Positions 25,648-35,800 of a stretch of 64,000 nucleotides of DNA are shown here, one piece after another (position 1 is the stretch's first letter; the number at the start of each line of letters is the position of its first letter). A program made the translations under genes and the position numbers. The notes under the pieces are model-generated. The model saw only the letters and a program-made list of their open reading frames with translations, was not told where the DNA came from and searched no databases. The stretch spans positions 62,001-126,000 of the forward strand of contig CAYXMQ010000008.1 in the NCBI GenBank assembly GCA_964466195.1, in the 5' to 3' direction. This DNA is from PFJX01 sp964466195. GTDB lineage: Bacteria; Pseudomonadota; Gammaproteobacteria; Burkholderiales; Thiobacillaceae.

Positions 25648-26874
25648 ATGGCGTCGGACCGAGGCTCAGCGAGCACGATCAAACAAGTCCCTTTTCGCTG
25701 GGAGGGCACCGACAAGGTTGGCAAGAAGGTCAAAGGTGAAATGCTTGCACCCGGCGAGGCCTTCGTACGCCAATCCTTGCGGCGGCAAGGAATCAATGTA
25801 GTCAAAGTCAGCAAGCAGGGGCTGTTCAGTCGCGGCGGCAAGATTACTTCCAAGGACATCGCCCTTTTCACCCGCCAGCTCTCAACGATGCTGAAGGCGG
25901 GCGTGCCCTTGCTGCAGGCTTTCGATATTTCCGCGCGCAGCCATTCCAACCCTGCATTGCAACGCTTGCTGGGCGAAATCAAGGCCGACGTGGAGACCGG
26001 TTCCAGCATGAGCGTGGCCTTTCGCAAGTACCCGAAGTATTTCGACGGCCTCTATTGCAATCTTGTCTATGCCGGTGAACAGGCCGGCATCCTCGACACC
26101 GTGCTGGATCGTATCGCGTCCTACCAAGAAAAAATGCTGGCCATTCAGGGCAAGATCAAGTCGGCGCTGTTCTATCCCGCCATCGTATTGACCGTGGCCT
26201 TCATCATCACCGCCGGCATCATGTTGTTCGTAATCCCCGCGTTCAAGGACCTGTATGGCAAGTCCGGCGCCGACCTGCCTGCGCTGACCCTGCTGGTGAT
26301 GACCATATCCGACGCCTTTGTAAATTACTGGTATCTGATTTTTGGGGGCATAGGCGCGGCGGTTTTTGCCGTCCTGCGCGCGTGGAAACAGTCGCCCGCC
26401 TTCCGCAACAAGATGGATGTCGTGATTCTGAAGGTGCCGGTGTTCGGCCCGCTGATCGAAAAAGCCACGGTTTCTCGCTGGGCGCGCACTTTTTCGTCGA
26501 TGTTTTCGGCTGGCGTACCCATGGTCGAGGCGCTGGACTCGGTGGCCGGTGCGGCCGGCAATAACGTCTTCATGGAGGCCACGATGAAAATCAAGTCGCA
26601 GGTCGCCACCGGTTCGAGTCTGGCGGTGTGTCTGCAGGGCGCGGGCGTGTTTCCGAATATGTTGATTCAGATGGTATCCATCGGCGAGGAATCCGGTGCG
26701 CTCGATTCGATGTTGTCTAAAGTGGCGGATTACTACGAGCGCGAAGTCGATGACGCCGTGGCCGGCATCTCCAGTTTGATGGAGCCATTCATCATGGTCA
26801 TACTGGGCACGCTCATCGGCGGCATCGTGATCGCCATGTATCTGCCCATTTTCAAGATGGGATCCGTGGTCTGA
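25648..26874 (+). CDS. pilC: Type IV pilus inner-membrane platform protein PilC
   Basis: Polytopic GspF-family platform protein (408 aa) that connects PilB to pilin polymerisation. It has two T2SSF domains (about 70-200 and 275-395) with FTRQLSTMLKAGVPLLQAFD and WARTFSSMFSAGVPMVEALD, and membrane helices at about 170-200, 222-245 and 375-400. AAGG-like sequences precede the ATG 22 bp after pilB. The sequence is complete with no truncation. Confidence 0.97.
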   Translation: MASDRGSASTIKQVPFRWEGTDKVGKKVKGEMLAPGEAFVRQSLRRQGINVVKVSKQGLFSRGGKITSKDIALFTRQLSTMLKAGVPLLQAFDISARSHSNPALQRLLGEIKADVETGSSMSVAFRKYPKYFDGLYCNLVYAGEQAGILDTVLDRIASYQEKMLAIQGKIKSALFYPAIVLTVAFIITAGIMLFVIPAFKDLYGKSGADLPALTLLVMTISDAFVNYWYLIFGGIGAAVFAVLRAWKQSPAFRNKMDVVILKVPVFGPLIEKATVSRWARTFSSMFSAGVPMVEALDSVAGAAGNNVFMEATMKIKSQVATGSSLAVCLQGAGVFPNMLIQMVSIGEESGALDSMLSKVADYYEREVDDAVAGISSLMEPFIMVILGTLIGGIVIAMYLPIFKMGSVV

Positions 26875-26909
26875 TTTCCGATTCCTCGGCGGCTTTATCG
26901 CTCTCTTCG

Positions 26910-27773
26910 ATGCTTGAACTGTTAGCCGCTCAGCCCGCGCTGTTCGTGTCTCTTGCCATCCTGTTTGGTTTGCTGGTCGGCAGCTTTCTGAATGTAGTTA
27001 TCCACCGCTTGCCCCGCATGATGCAGCGCGACTGGCGCGAACAATGCGCCTGGATCGAGGGCAAGGAAATGGCGGCAGAAGCGCCGTACAACCTGGTTGT
27101 CCCGCGTTCGGCCTGTCCGCTCTGCCAACACCCGATCGCGTGGTACGAGAATATCCCAGTCCTGAGTTGGCTGGCGCTGCGCGGTCGCTGTGCGGGGTGT
27201 GCTGCGCCCATATCCAAACGCTACCCGCTGGTGGAGATCCTGACCGGCCTACTGTTCGGCTATGCAGGCTGGCGCTGGGGCGTCAGCCTGCAAACCGTGT
27301 TTGTCTGGGGATTGCTGGCCAGTCTGGTGGCATTGTGTTTCATCGATCTGGATACTCAGTTGCTACCCGACGACATCACGCTACCGCTGGCCTGGGTCGG
27401 TCTGCTGATCAATTTGAATGCGACATTTTGTCCGCTTGATGAGGCGGTGATCGGCGCCGTGCTGGGCTACCTCTCGCTGTGGTCGATCTATCATCTGTTC
27501 AGGTTGTTGACCGGCAAGGAGGGCATGGGCTTTGGCGACTTTAAATTACTGGCTGCGCTGGGCGCCTGGTTGGGTTGGAAGATGCTGTTGCCCATTATTC
27601 TTGCCGCTAGTTTTGCCGGCGCCCTGGTCGGGGGCGCGCTCATCCTGTTTGCCGGTCGTGATCGCGCCCAACCCATTCCATTCGGTCCTTGGCTGGCGCT
27701 GGGCGGTCTGATCGCATTGTTTTGGGGTGAGAACATCCTGCATCTCTGGTTGGGCATGCCTGGCGGTACGTGA
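26910..27773 (+). CDS. pilD: Prepilin peptidase / N-methyltransferase PilD
   Basis: Inner-membrane aspartic protease that cleaves and methylates type IV prepilins. The 287-aa protein keeps the zinc-binding CPLCQHPI and CAGCAAPI pairs of the methyltransferase domain. The catalytic aspartates are in CFIDLDTQLLPDDITLP and GMGFGDFKLLAALGAWLG. About eight hydrophobic segments are present. The stop overlaps the coaE start as TGATG, which ties CoA synthesis to the pil operon as in many beta- and gammaproteobacteria. Confidence 0.97.
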   Translation: MLELLAAQPALFVSLAILFGLLVGSFLNVVIHRLPRMMQRDWREQCAWIEGKEMAAEAPYNLVVPRSACPLCQHPIAWYENIPVLSWLALRGRCAGCAAPISKRYPLVEILTGLLFGYAGWRWGVSLQTVFVWGLLASLVALCFIDLDTQLLPDDITLPLAWVGLLINLNATFCPLDEAVIGAVLGYLSLWSIYHLFRLLTGKEGMGFGDFKLLAALGAWLGWKMLLPIILAASFAGALVGGALILFAGRDRAQPIPFGPWLALGGLIALFWGENILHLWLGMPGGT

Positions 27774-28402
27774 TGAGCGCCCTGCCATTTTGTGTGGGTC
27801 TTACCGGCGGGGTCGGCAGCGGGAAAAGTACGGTAGCCGAGCGTTTTTCCCGATTGGGTGCGGCAGTCATCGATACCGATGCCATTGCGCATGAACTCAC
27901 CGCGCCGCAGGGGGCGGCCATGGCCGCTCTCCTCAGCGCGTTCGGCCCTCAGATAATGGCGTCGACAGGCGCGTTAGATCGTGTCGCCATGCGATCTCTT
28001 GTTTTTTCCAATCCTGATGCGCGGAAAAAACTTGAAGCGATTCTGCATCCGCTGATTCGAGCGGAGTCGATACGGCGGATTGCGGCGGTGTCCGCGCCCT
28101 ATGCCTTGTTGGTGGTGCCGTTGCTGGTGGAGCATCTGTCGGCTTATCGCGCTTTTCTGCAACGGATCGCGGTCGTTGATTGCGACGAAGCGCAGCAACT
28201 AGCGCGCACTGCACTGCGCCCCGGCCTGGATATGGAGCAAGCTCGAGCAATACTCGCCGCACAAGCCAGTCAAGCTTCCAGGCTTGAAATCGCGGATGAC
28301 TTGATCGATAACCGAGGCAATTTGTCGCAGCTGGATAAGCAGATTGAAAGCCTGCATGGCAAGTATTTGCAGCTCGCCTTGCAAGGCGATTCCCGGAGCT
28401 AA
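27773..28402 (+). CDS. coaE: Dephospho-CoA kinase
   Basis: Last step of coenzyme A synthesis, phosphorylating the 3'-hydroxyl of dephospho-CoA. The 209-aa protein has the P-loop GLTGGVGSGKSTVAERF, AAVIDTDAIAHELT and the LID/CoA region with VVPLLVEHLSAYRAFLQRI and VVDCDEAQQLARTALRPG. A GTG at 27770 would add one residue; the ATG at 27773 overlaps the pilD stop and is preferred. Confidence 0.95.
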   Translation: MSALPFCVGLTGGVGSGKSTVAERFSRLGAAVIDTDAIAHELTAPQGAAMAALLSAFGPQIMASTGALDRVAMRSLVFSNPDARKKLEAILHPLIRAESIRRIAAVSAPYALLVVPLLVEHLSAYRAFLQRIAVVDCDEAQQLARTALRPGLDMEQARAILAAQASQASRLEIADDLIDNRGNLSQLDKQIESLHGKYLQLALQGDSRS

Positions 28403-28498
28403 AACAATTCATTGCACTTTACTGGGGCAATCCTGCAAAATCGCTGCCTATTCAAGCCCTTGCGCTGAACTTCTCACCCAACTCGTCGGATTGATCTG

Positions 28499-29248
28499 GT
28501 GACCGTCTTCGAATTCCCCCTGAGCGAGCGCATTCGTACTTGGTTGCGCCTGGAAGATCTGTTCGACAAAGCGTTGTTTTTCGCTCGAGCGGAAGACGCA
28601 CGTTCGCACCATGCCGCATTATTGGGCATCTTTGAAATCGTTGATGTGACGACGCGTTCAGAAATGAAGAGTGAGTTGATTCAAGAGCTGGATAGACAAA
28701 AATCCAGCCTGGAGGCGTTGCGCGCCAACCCTGCCGTCGATTCGACTCGCTTGAACGAGGTGCTTGTCCGTATCACTTCGGCCTTGGCGGAAGTTCATGC
28801 CATGACCGGGAAGATAGGCCAGCATGTCAGGGACAACGAATGGTTGGCCGGTATCAAAGGCCGCGCTTGCATTCCGGGCGGCACATGCAGTTTCGATTTG
28901 CCTGTGTACCACTTCTGGTTGAACCAGGCCGCGACGCAGCGTTACGGCGATCTGATGGAATGGTTGGGTCCCTTGCTGCCGCTCAAGAATGCAGTCGATG
29001 TCGTGCTGCGCATCCTGCGGGAAAGCGGCCATGTCAGCCAACACACCGCTGTTCAGGGGATGTTCCAGCTCATGCTGGGCGGGCGAAGCGCACATCTGTT
29101 GCGCGTGGCGTTGAATGCGCCTTGTGCGCCCGAAGTCAGCGCTAATAAATATGCGCTCAATATTCGACTGTTAACCCCGGATACCGCGCAGAAACCACGT
29201 CCGTGCGACCGCGATGTGGTGTTTGAACTGACTTTCTGCAGTCTCTAA
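28499..29248 (+). CDS. zapD: Cell division protein ZapD
   Basis: Cytosolic protein that cross-links FtsZ filaments and supports the Z ring. The 249-aa product starts at GTG with FEFPLSERIRTWLRLEDLFDK, then has a helical domain and the beta domain with GTCSFDLPVYHFWLN and the C-terminal VVFELTFCSL, all typical of the DUF1342/ZapD family. It sits after coaE, as in many proteobacteria; the usual downstream yacG is missing here. Confidence 0.94.
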   Translation: MTVFEFPLSERIRTWLRLEDLFDKALFFARAEDARSHHAALLGIFEIVDVTTRSEMKSELIQELDRQKSSLEALRANPAVDSTRLNEVLVRITSALAEVHAMTGKIGQHVRDNEWLAGIKGRACIPGGTCSFDLPVYHFWLNQAATQRYGDLMEWLGPLLPLKNAVDVVLRILRESGHVSQHTAVQGMFQLMLGGRSAHLLRVALNAPCAPEVSANKYALNIRLLTPDTAQKPRPCDRDVVFELTFCSL

Positions 29249-29323
29249 CCCGGTCTAGCGGGCCGGGCGAGTAAGCCGGATTCAGCCCGGCGCGATTGCA
29301 CCGGGCTGTGCATCTTAAAATTA

Positions 29324-30607
29324 TCAGTCCAGCTTGGACAGATTGGTGTTGCGCAGCAGGTTCAGCCTTGCGGTGAGCGGCTTAGCATGCTCGGCAAACT
29401 GAGCCCGGTAGCGGCTTTCCAGCGGATAGGCCGTGGGCAGCTTCATGGCTAGAGGGTTACGCTGAACGCCATCGATCCGGAATTCATAGTGTAGATGCGG
29501 GCCACTGGCTAGGCCGGTTGCACCGACGTAGCCAATCACTTGCCCTTGGCTGACCTTGCTGCCGCGCTTAATGCCCTTGCCGAAACGGGAGAGGTGGCCA
29601 TACGCCGTGCTATAAGGCGCTTGGTGATTGAGCACGATCAGGTTGCCGTAGCCGCCTTGCTTGCCGACAAAGCTGACCACCGAGTCCGACACCGCGCGAA
29701 CCGGCGTGCCGGTAGGCGCAGCGTAATCCACGCCTTTATGCGCGCGCCAGACTTGCAGCACCGGATGCAGCCGTCCCGCGGTAAAGCCGGAGGAAATTCG
29801 GTCGAAAGGCATGGGGGACTTGAGAAATGCACGCTTCAGGCTCTGCCCTTCCGCTGTGTAATAACCTTCTCGGCCTTGTGGATCCTTGAAGTAAACCGCG
29901 CGATACGGCTCGCCCTGATTGGTGAATTCGGCCGCCAGCAGGCGTCCGGTTTTGATGAGTTGACCTTCGAAGTAAAACGCTTCATAAACGACGGAAAAAT
30001 GGTCGCCGCGGCGCAAATCCCTGTGAAAGTCGATATCGCCCGAAAAAGCGTCCGCCATCTCGGAAGCGATCTTGTCTGGCACGTCAGCCGCATCCGTTGC
30101 ACCGAACAGCGAGCCCTGAATGGAACCCGAGCGCATGACCGGGCGCATGTCCAACTGTATCGTTTGTTGTGTAACCTGAAAGCGATCCTGCACCCGATTG
30201 ACGCTGACCAGCGTCGTGTCGGACACCAGATAACGCAGCAGCATCAGACGTCCGCTGGTGCTGACGCGTGCCAGCACGCTGCGGCCGGGAGTCAAGCCGC
30301 TGATGGCATTGGACTGGCGCGCGGCGGCGATGATTTCCTGCCGATCTTCGGCGTTGATGCCCAGCCTTTGCAGCAGCGTGGGCAGCGTTTCGCCGCGCCC
30401 GATACGTTCTTCGCGCCAGAAATCGAATGTGCCGCTATCGGTCGGCTGCGCCTCCGGCAACGCCAATGCTTCAACCACGGTCTCGCGGGCGATGTTCTCG
30501 GGCACGGTGTCGGCGGGAAGGCCAAAAGCGGCGACGACGCCAAGAAATGGCAGCGTGGCCAGAGCCAGAAAAATGCGCTTCTTGAACGGGTTCTGCGTGA
30601 AATTCAT
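29324..30607 (-). CDS. M23 family murein endopeptidase
   Basis: A 427-aa cell-wall hydrolase of the LytM/MepM type, expected to cleave peptidoglycan cross-links. It has a signal anchor (about residues 12-30: FLALATLPFLGVVAAFGL), a LysM-like/OapA region (about 70-125) and a C-terminal M23 domain (about 285-385). The zinc site is complete: VWRAHKGVDYAAP gives HxxxD and SGPHLHYEFRIDG gives HxH. It is convergent with zapD across a gap of 75 bp. Confidence 0.93.
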   Translation of the reverse strand: MNFTQNPFKKRIFLALATLPFLGVVAAFGLPADTVPENIARETVVEALALPEAQPTDSGTFDFWREERIGRGETLPTLLQRLGINAEDRQEIIAAARQSNAISGLTPGRSVLARVSTSGRLMLLRYLVSDTTLVSVNRVQDRFQVTQQTIQLDMRPVMRSGSIQGSLFGATDAADVPDKIASEMADAFSGDIDFHRDLRRGDHFSVVYEAFYFEGQLIKTGRLLAAEFTNQGEPYRAVYFKDPQGREGYYTAEGQSLKRAFLKSPMPFDRISSGFTAGRLHPVLQVWRAHKGVDYAAPTGTPVRAVSDSVVSFVGKQGGYGNLIVLNHQAPYSTAYGHLSRFGKGIKRGSKVSQGQVIGYVGATGLASGPHLHYEFRIDGVQRNPLAMKLPTAYPLESRYRAQFAEHAKPLTARLNLLRNTNLSKLD

Positions 30608-30752
30608 TGCTTTGAGTCTCCCATGTAAGCCGCAAAAGGGTAACAGAATAGCCTATCGGCACGAAATGCCGACTACTTGAGGCTAAAGTTCACACGTCAC
30701 TTGACGATAACCGCGCAGAACGCTATCCACGCTGCAACTCGATCAATAAGCC

Positions 30753-31481
30753 ATGCCTGTGCGCCAAGTTAACGAACAAACCGTATTGCATCGAATTCGG
30801 AGCGAGATGGATCGTCATTTGCTGGAATATGACGCGCCCGAAGATATCCTGGGCTTCCTGCGTCAGCATTGGACGCGCTTGCTGACCGGGATTTTCATGG
30901 CGAAGGGCAATCAGCACGCTGACTGGCTGGCCGGTTGGGACGCGGTTAATGCGTTGCTTTGGAGCCTGGCGCCCAAGTCGTCGCGCAGTGAAACGGAAAA
31001 GATGCTGCATATGCTGCCGACGTTGCTGGCGCGTCTGCATGAAGGTTGTGCGGCTTTGTCCATGCCCTTGCCTGAGCGCGATCGGCTGTTCGAACGTCTG
31101 GCCATGATGCATGCTGCCGTGGCGCGAGCCGGGCTGCGTTGTCGCAACGTCCCGGAAATCGCCATGACACATCTGGCGATGGCGGCCGCTTCGGATGACG
31201 CGGTTGACTTGGCGGCGCTGAATCCACCCAAAAATATCGCTATCGAATTTGCACCGGCGCCAGTCGCCAGCACGCCGATGCCCATGCCGAAACTGAAAAT
31301 CGGCGACCGTGTGCGTTTTCGTCTGCAAGATCAGACCCGAATCCTGTATTTGAACTGGATCAGTCCGGGGGGCGGCATGTATCTGTTCGGTAATGAGCAG
31401 GGCCTGGATGCCATGACCTTGACCCGCGCCCGCCTGGACGATCGCTTCGCCCAAGGCCAGGCGGCTCTGGTGTGTGACTGA
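30753..31481 (+). CDS. DUF1631-like protein, short C-terminal form
   Basis: A 242-aa cytosolic protein resembling the C-terminal part of DUF1631 family proteins, which are usually about 700 residues. The closest part is LKIGDRVRFRLQDQTRILYLNWISPGG with YLFGNEQGLDAMTLTRARL, matching the beta-rich C-terminal region; the N-terminal 170 residues are helical (VLHRIRSEMDRHLL, ILGFLRQHWTRLL). No catalytic motif is visible and function is unknown. It has its own ATG, so it is not obviously a fragment of a broken larger gene. It converges on the RND efflux operon. Confidence 0.7.
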   Translation: MPVRQVNEQTVLHRIRSEMDRHLLEYDAPEDILGFLRQHWTRLLTGIFMAKGNQHADWLAGWDAVNALLWSLAPKSSRSETEKMLHMLPTLLARLHEGCAALSMPLPERDRLFERLAMMHAAVARAGLRCRNVPEIAMTHLAMAAASDDAVDLAALNPPKNIAIEFAPAPVASTPMPMPKLKIGDRVRFRLQDQTRILYLNWISPGGGMYLFGNEQGLDAMTLTRARLDDRFAQGQAALVCD

Positions 31482-31489
31482 GCAACGCC

Positions 31490-32890
31490 TCAATTCGCCC
31501 AACCGCCCCCCAGCGCCTTGAACAAGTCCGCCGTCGCGGCCAGTTGCGCGCGCCTGGCTTCGATGCCGCCTTGTTCCGCCTGGAGCAGCGTGCGGCGCGC
31601 ATCCAACGCTTCCAAATAATTCGACAGCCCGTGCTGAAAGCGCAGGTCGGCCAGTTCCGCCGCGCGTTTAAGCGCATTGACCCGCTGCACCTCGGCCAAG
31701 CCGGCTTCTCTGGCTTGCCGATGCACGACCAATGCGTCGAAGACTTCCCTGAAGGCGACCTGCACGGCTTGTTCATACGCGATCAGAGCTTGCTGCTGGC
31801 GCGCGTCAGCGGCTTTGATGGCGGCTTCGGTGCGGCCTGCGTTGAATAGCGTCTGGCTCAAGCCGGCGGCCAGGCCCCAGATACCGGCCGGGCCGGAAAA
31901 CAGGTCGCTCAGCGCTTTGCTTTCGCTGCCCAGATGGGCGGTCAATGACAGATTGGGATATATCGCTGCGCCGGTTTCACGCAAGCGCGCCTGGCTGCTC
32001 AACAGCTTTTGTTCGGCCTGGCGCAGATCAGGACGGCGCAGCAGCAAGTCCGATGGCAGGCCGGCCGGGACAGCCGGCGGCACGGCGAGGTCGAACAGGC
32101 GTGTGCCGCGCGTGATCGTGGCTTGCATGAGCGAGCGCGGTTCGCGGCCCAACAATACCGCCAGCGCCATTTCCTGCTGCCGCGCCTGCTGGTTGAGTTG
32201 GGCCAGATTGACCTCGATGCCGGCCAGTTCGGCCTCGGCTTGACGCAAGACGAGTTCAGATGCCACGCCGCCGGCGAAGCGCAGGCGCTGCAAACCCACT
32301 GCTTCGCGCCGATTGGACAAGGTGTCTTGCAGCAGTCTTTGGTTGGCATCGAGTGCGGCGAGGGCGAAGTAACTTTGTGCCACTGTGCTGGTCAAGCTGG
32401 ATCGGATGCCTTTGCGTGCATATTCGCTGGCCAGCAGGTCGGCGCGCGCCGCAGTGCTGGCTTCGCGGTAACGGCCCCAGAGGTCGACTTCCCAGGCCGC
32501 TTGCAGATCGAGCTTGAAACGGTTGCTGGTAGGCGATGTCACCGGCATGTTGCCCTTGCTGGTGATTCTGGAGCGCCCGACGTCGGCTGCAAGTTGTACT
32601 TCGGGATAACGGTCTGCATCGGCCAGACCGAGATTGGCGCGGACTTCCTCAATACGCGCGGCGGCCAGCATCAGATCGCGGTTGTGTTGCAGCGCCTCGG
32701 CCATCAACGCATCCAGAGCGGGGTCGTTGTACGCCTTCCACCAGTCGGTCGCGACGTTCTCCGGCGGCTGGGATGCACTGGCCTGCTCCGGCCAGGCGGC
32801 AGGCAGGTCGGTCTGGATCTGCTTCATCGGCGGCAAGGACACGCAGCCGGAAAGTGAGAGAACCGCAATGACAATGAGACCTTTACGCAT
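31490..32890 (-). CDS. RND efflux outer membrane lipoprotein (OprM/NodT family)
   Basis: Outer membrane channel of a tripartite RND pump, 466 aa. It has a lipoprotein signal ending in the lipobox LSGC, then two OEP repeats: NRDLMLAAARIEEVRANLGLADADRYP in the first and RRPDLRQAEQKLLSSQARLRETGAAIYP in the second. The frame opens at 32902, but the ATG at 32890 starts the signal peptide directly. It overlaps the pump gene by 8 bp and is last in the adaptor-pump-channel operon. Confidence 0.94.
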   Translation of the reverse strand: MRKGLIVIAVLSLSGCVSLPPMKQIQTDLPAAWPEQASASQPPENVATDWWKAYNDPALDALMAEALQHNRDLMLAAARIEEVRANLGLADADRYPEVQLAADVGRSRITSKGNMPVTSPTSNRFKLDLQAAWEVDLWGRYREASTAARADLLASEYARKGIRSSLTSTVAQSYFALAALDANQRLLQDTLSNRREAVGLQRLRFAGGVASELVLRQAEAELAGIEVNLAQLNQQARQQEMALAVLLGREPRSLMQATITRGTRLFDLAVPPAVPAGLPSDLLLRRPDLRQAEQKLLSSQARLRETGAAIYPNLSLTAHLGSESKALSDLFSGPAGIWGLAAGLSQTLFNAGRTEAAIKAADARQQQALIAYEQAVQVAFREVFDALVVHRQAREAGLAEVQRVNALKRAAELADLRFQHGLSNYLEALDARRTLLQAEQGGIEARRAQLAATADLFKALGGGWAN

Positions 32891-35800
32891 GGTCGTCTCC
32901 ATGCACGGCAGCGCCGTGATAACGAATCGGGCCGGGGAACAGTCGGCGCACGACGAGATACAGTACCGGCACGATGAATACGGCCAGCAACGTGGCGGCG
33001 ATCATGCCGCCCATGACGCCGGTGCCGATGGCTTGCCGACTGGCCGCTCCGGCGCCGCTGGAAATGGCCAGCGGCAGTACGCCGAAGATGAAGGCGATCG
33101 AAGTCATGATGATCGGCCGGAAGCGCAGTTTGCTGGCTTCCATGACGGCATCCAGCGTGGCCTTGCCTTGCGCCTCAAGTTGGCGCGCGAACTCGACGAT
33201 CAGAATCGCGTTCTTGGCCGACAAGCCGATGATTGCGATCAGGCCGACCTTGAAATACACGTCATTCGGCAGATCGCGCAGCGTCACCGCCAGCACCGCG
33301 CCGAACACGCCCATCGGCACCACCAGTACGACCGCCAGCGGTACCGTCCAGGACTCGTACAGCGCGGCCAGGCACATGAACACGACAATGATCGACAGCG
33401 CGAACAGCAGCGGCGCTTGCGCTCCGGACAGGCGTTCCTCGAATGACGTGCCGGACCACTCGTAGCCGATGCCGGGTGGCAGCTTGGCGGCGATCTCTTG
33501 CATCGCCTGCATCGCCTCGCCGGTGCTGCGGCCGGGCGCGGGGCCGCCGGCGATTTTCATGGCCGGGACGCCGTTGTAGCGGTCCAGCTTGGGCGAACCG
33601 ACCACCCAGCGCGGCGTGGCGATTTCCGACAACGGCACCATGTCGCCCTTGGCCGTGCGAACGCGCAAGCTGAGCAAGCCCTCTGGCGTGGCGCGTGAGC
33701 CGGCATCGTTCTGCATGACCACGCGCAATACGCGGCCCTCGCGGATGAAGTCATTGACGTAAGCGGAGCCCAGCGCGACGGCCAGAGTCTGGTTCATTTC
33801 GCCGAGATCGATGCCGAGGCTGCCGGCCTTCACGCGGTCGATGTCGAGCAACAGTTGGGTGGCGGGTTCCTTGCCTTCCGGCCGCACGCCGGCCAGACGC
33901 GGGTCTTGCGCCGCCATGCCGAGCACCAGATTGCGCGCTTCCATCAGCTTTTCCCGACCGAGCCCGCTGCGGTCCTGCAAGCGGAAATCGAAACCGCCGA
34001 CGGCGGCCAACTCCGGAATCGGCGGCGGATTGAGAGAGAAGATCATGGCCTGCTTGATGCTGAACAAAGCCATGTTGGCGCGTTGCACCACCTGCAGCGC
34101 GTGTTCGTTCGCGCCGGTGCGTTCATCCCAGTCCTTCAAACGCACGAAGGCGATGGCGGCGTCCTGGCCTTTGCCGAAGAACGAGAAGCCGACGACGCCG
34201 ACCACTTTCGCGACTTCCGGCTGTTTCAGGAAATGTTGTTCCAGGCCGGTGAGCACGGCGACCGTGCGTTCCTGCGTGGCGCCGGAGGGCAGTTGCACGA
34301 TGCTGACCAGATAGCCCTGGTCCTCGTCCGGTAGAAACCCGGTGGGCAGGCGCATCAGCAGGATCACAGCGGCGCCGGCAATCGCCAGGAACAGCAGCAA
34401 GGCGCGTAGCGGCCGTTTCACGAAGCCGGCGACACCCTGCATGTAACGCTTTGTCGTGCCATTGAAGAAGCGGGTGAACCAGCCGAAGAAACCGGTGTGA
34501 TGCTCCATCTGTTCGCTGGTCATGCCCTTGAATAGTGTGGCGCAGAGGGCCGGGGTCAGCGAAATGGCGAGCAAGGCCGAGAAACCCATGGTCATCACCA
34601 GCGTCACCGCGAATTGGCGGTAGATCGCGCCGACCGAGCCGCTGAAGAAGGCCATCGGGATGAATACCGCCGACAGCACGACCGTGATGCCGACAATTGC
34701 GCCGAAGATCTGGCCCATCGCTTTCGACGTCGCTTCGCGCGCGCCCAGGCCTTCCTTGGTCATGATGCGCTCGACGTTTTCCACTACGACGATGGCGTCG
34801 TCGACGACGATGCCGATCGCCAGCACCATCGCGAACAGGGACAGCACATTGATGGAATAGCCGAGCAGATACAGTCCGACCAGCGTGCCGATCAACGAAA
34901 TCGGCACCACGATGGTGGGAATGATTGCCGCGCGCAGGCTCTGCAAGAACAACCACATGACCAGAAACACCAGCAGGAAGGCCTCTGCCAACGTAAATAG
35001 GACTTCCCGAATCGAGATTTCTACGAAGCGCGAGGTGTCGTAAGGCACATCCCAACTCACGCCCGGCGGAAAAAATTTGGCCAGTTCGGCCATGCGCGCT
35101 TTCACTGCGGCGGCGGTCTCCAGCGCATTGCCGTCGGGGGCCAGCTTGATGCCGACGGCGGCCGTCGGGCGGCCGTTCAGCCGCGCCTGCACGCTGTAAT
35201 CCTGTGCGCCAAGCTCCACTCGCGCCACATCTTTCAGCCGCACTGCCGCACCGGTCGATGCCGTGCGCAACAGAATGTTGCCGAATTGCTCCGGCGTCGA
35301 CAGGCGGCCTTGGGTAATGACGGTAGCGGCCAATTCCTGGCCGGGCGACGCCGGTAACTGGCCCAGTTCGCCGGTGGCAAGCTGGACGTTCTGCGCCTGC
35401 ACCGCTTTCAGCGCTTCACCCGGCGTCATGTTGAAACTGGCCAGCTTGAGCGGATCGAGCCAGATGCGCATGGCGTATTCGGTGCCGAACAAGGTGGCTT
35501 CGCCGACCCCCGGCACGCGGCGCAAGTTCTCCAGCACGTTGGCGGCGGTATAGCTGCCCAGGTCGATCGCGTTGCGGCTTTGATCCGGCGAATAGATGGT
35601 CAGGAACATCAGGAAATTGCGCCGCGCCTTTGCCACCGTGATGCCTTGCCGGCGAACTTCTTCCGGCAACCGCGCCTCGACGCGTTTGACCCGGTTCTGC
35701 GCTTCCACTGACGCGATATCGAGGTCGGTACCGGAAGCAAACGTCAGCGTCAGGGTCAGCACGCCGGCCGCGTCGCTGTTCGATTCGAGATAGAGCAGAT

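Noticed and set aside
29284..29307. A stem-loop AGCCCGG/CCGGGCT between zapD and the M23 gene
   Set aside because: A 7-bp stem with a 10-nt loop, but no run of T follows on either strand, so I did not call it a terminator.
32009..32857. A 282-codon plus-strand frame
   Set aside because: Antisense to the outer membrane factor gene; no recognisable motif.
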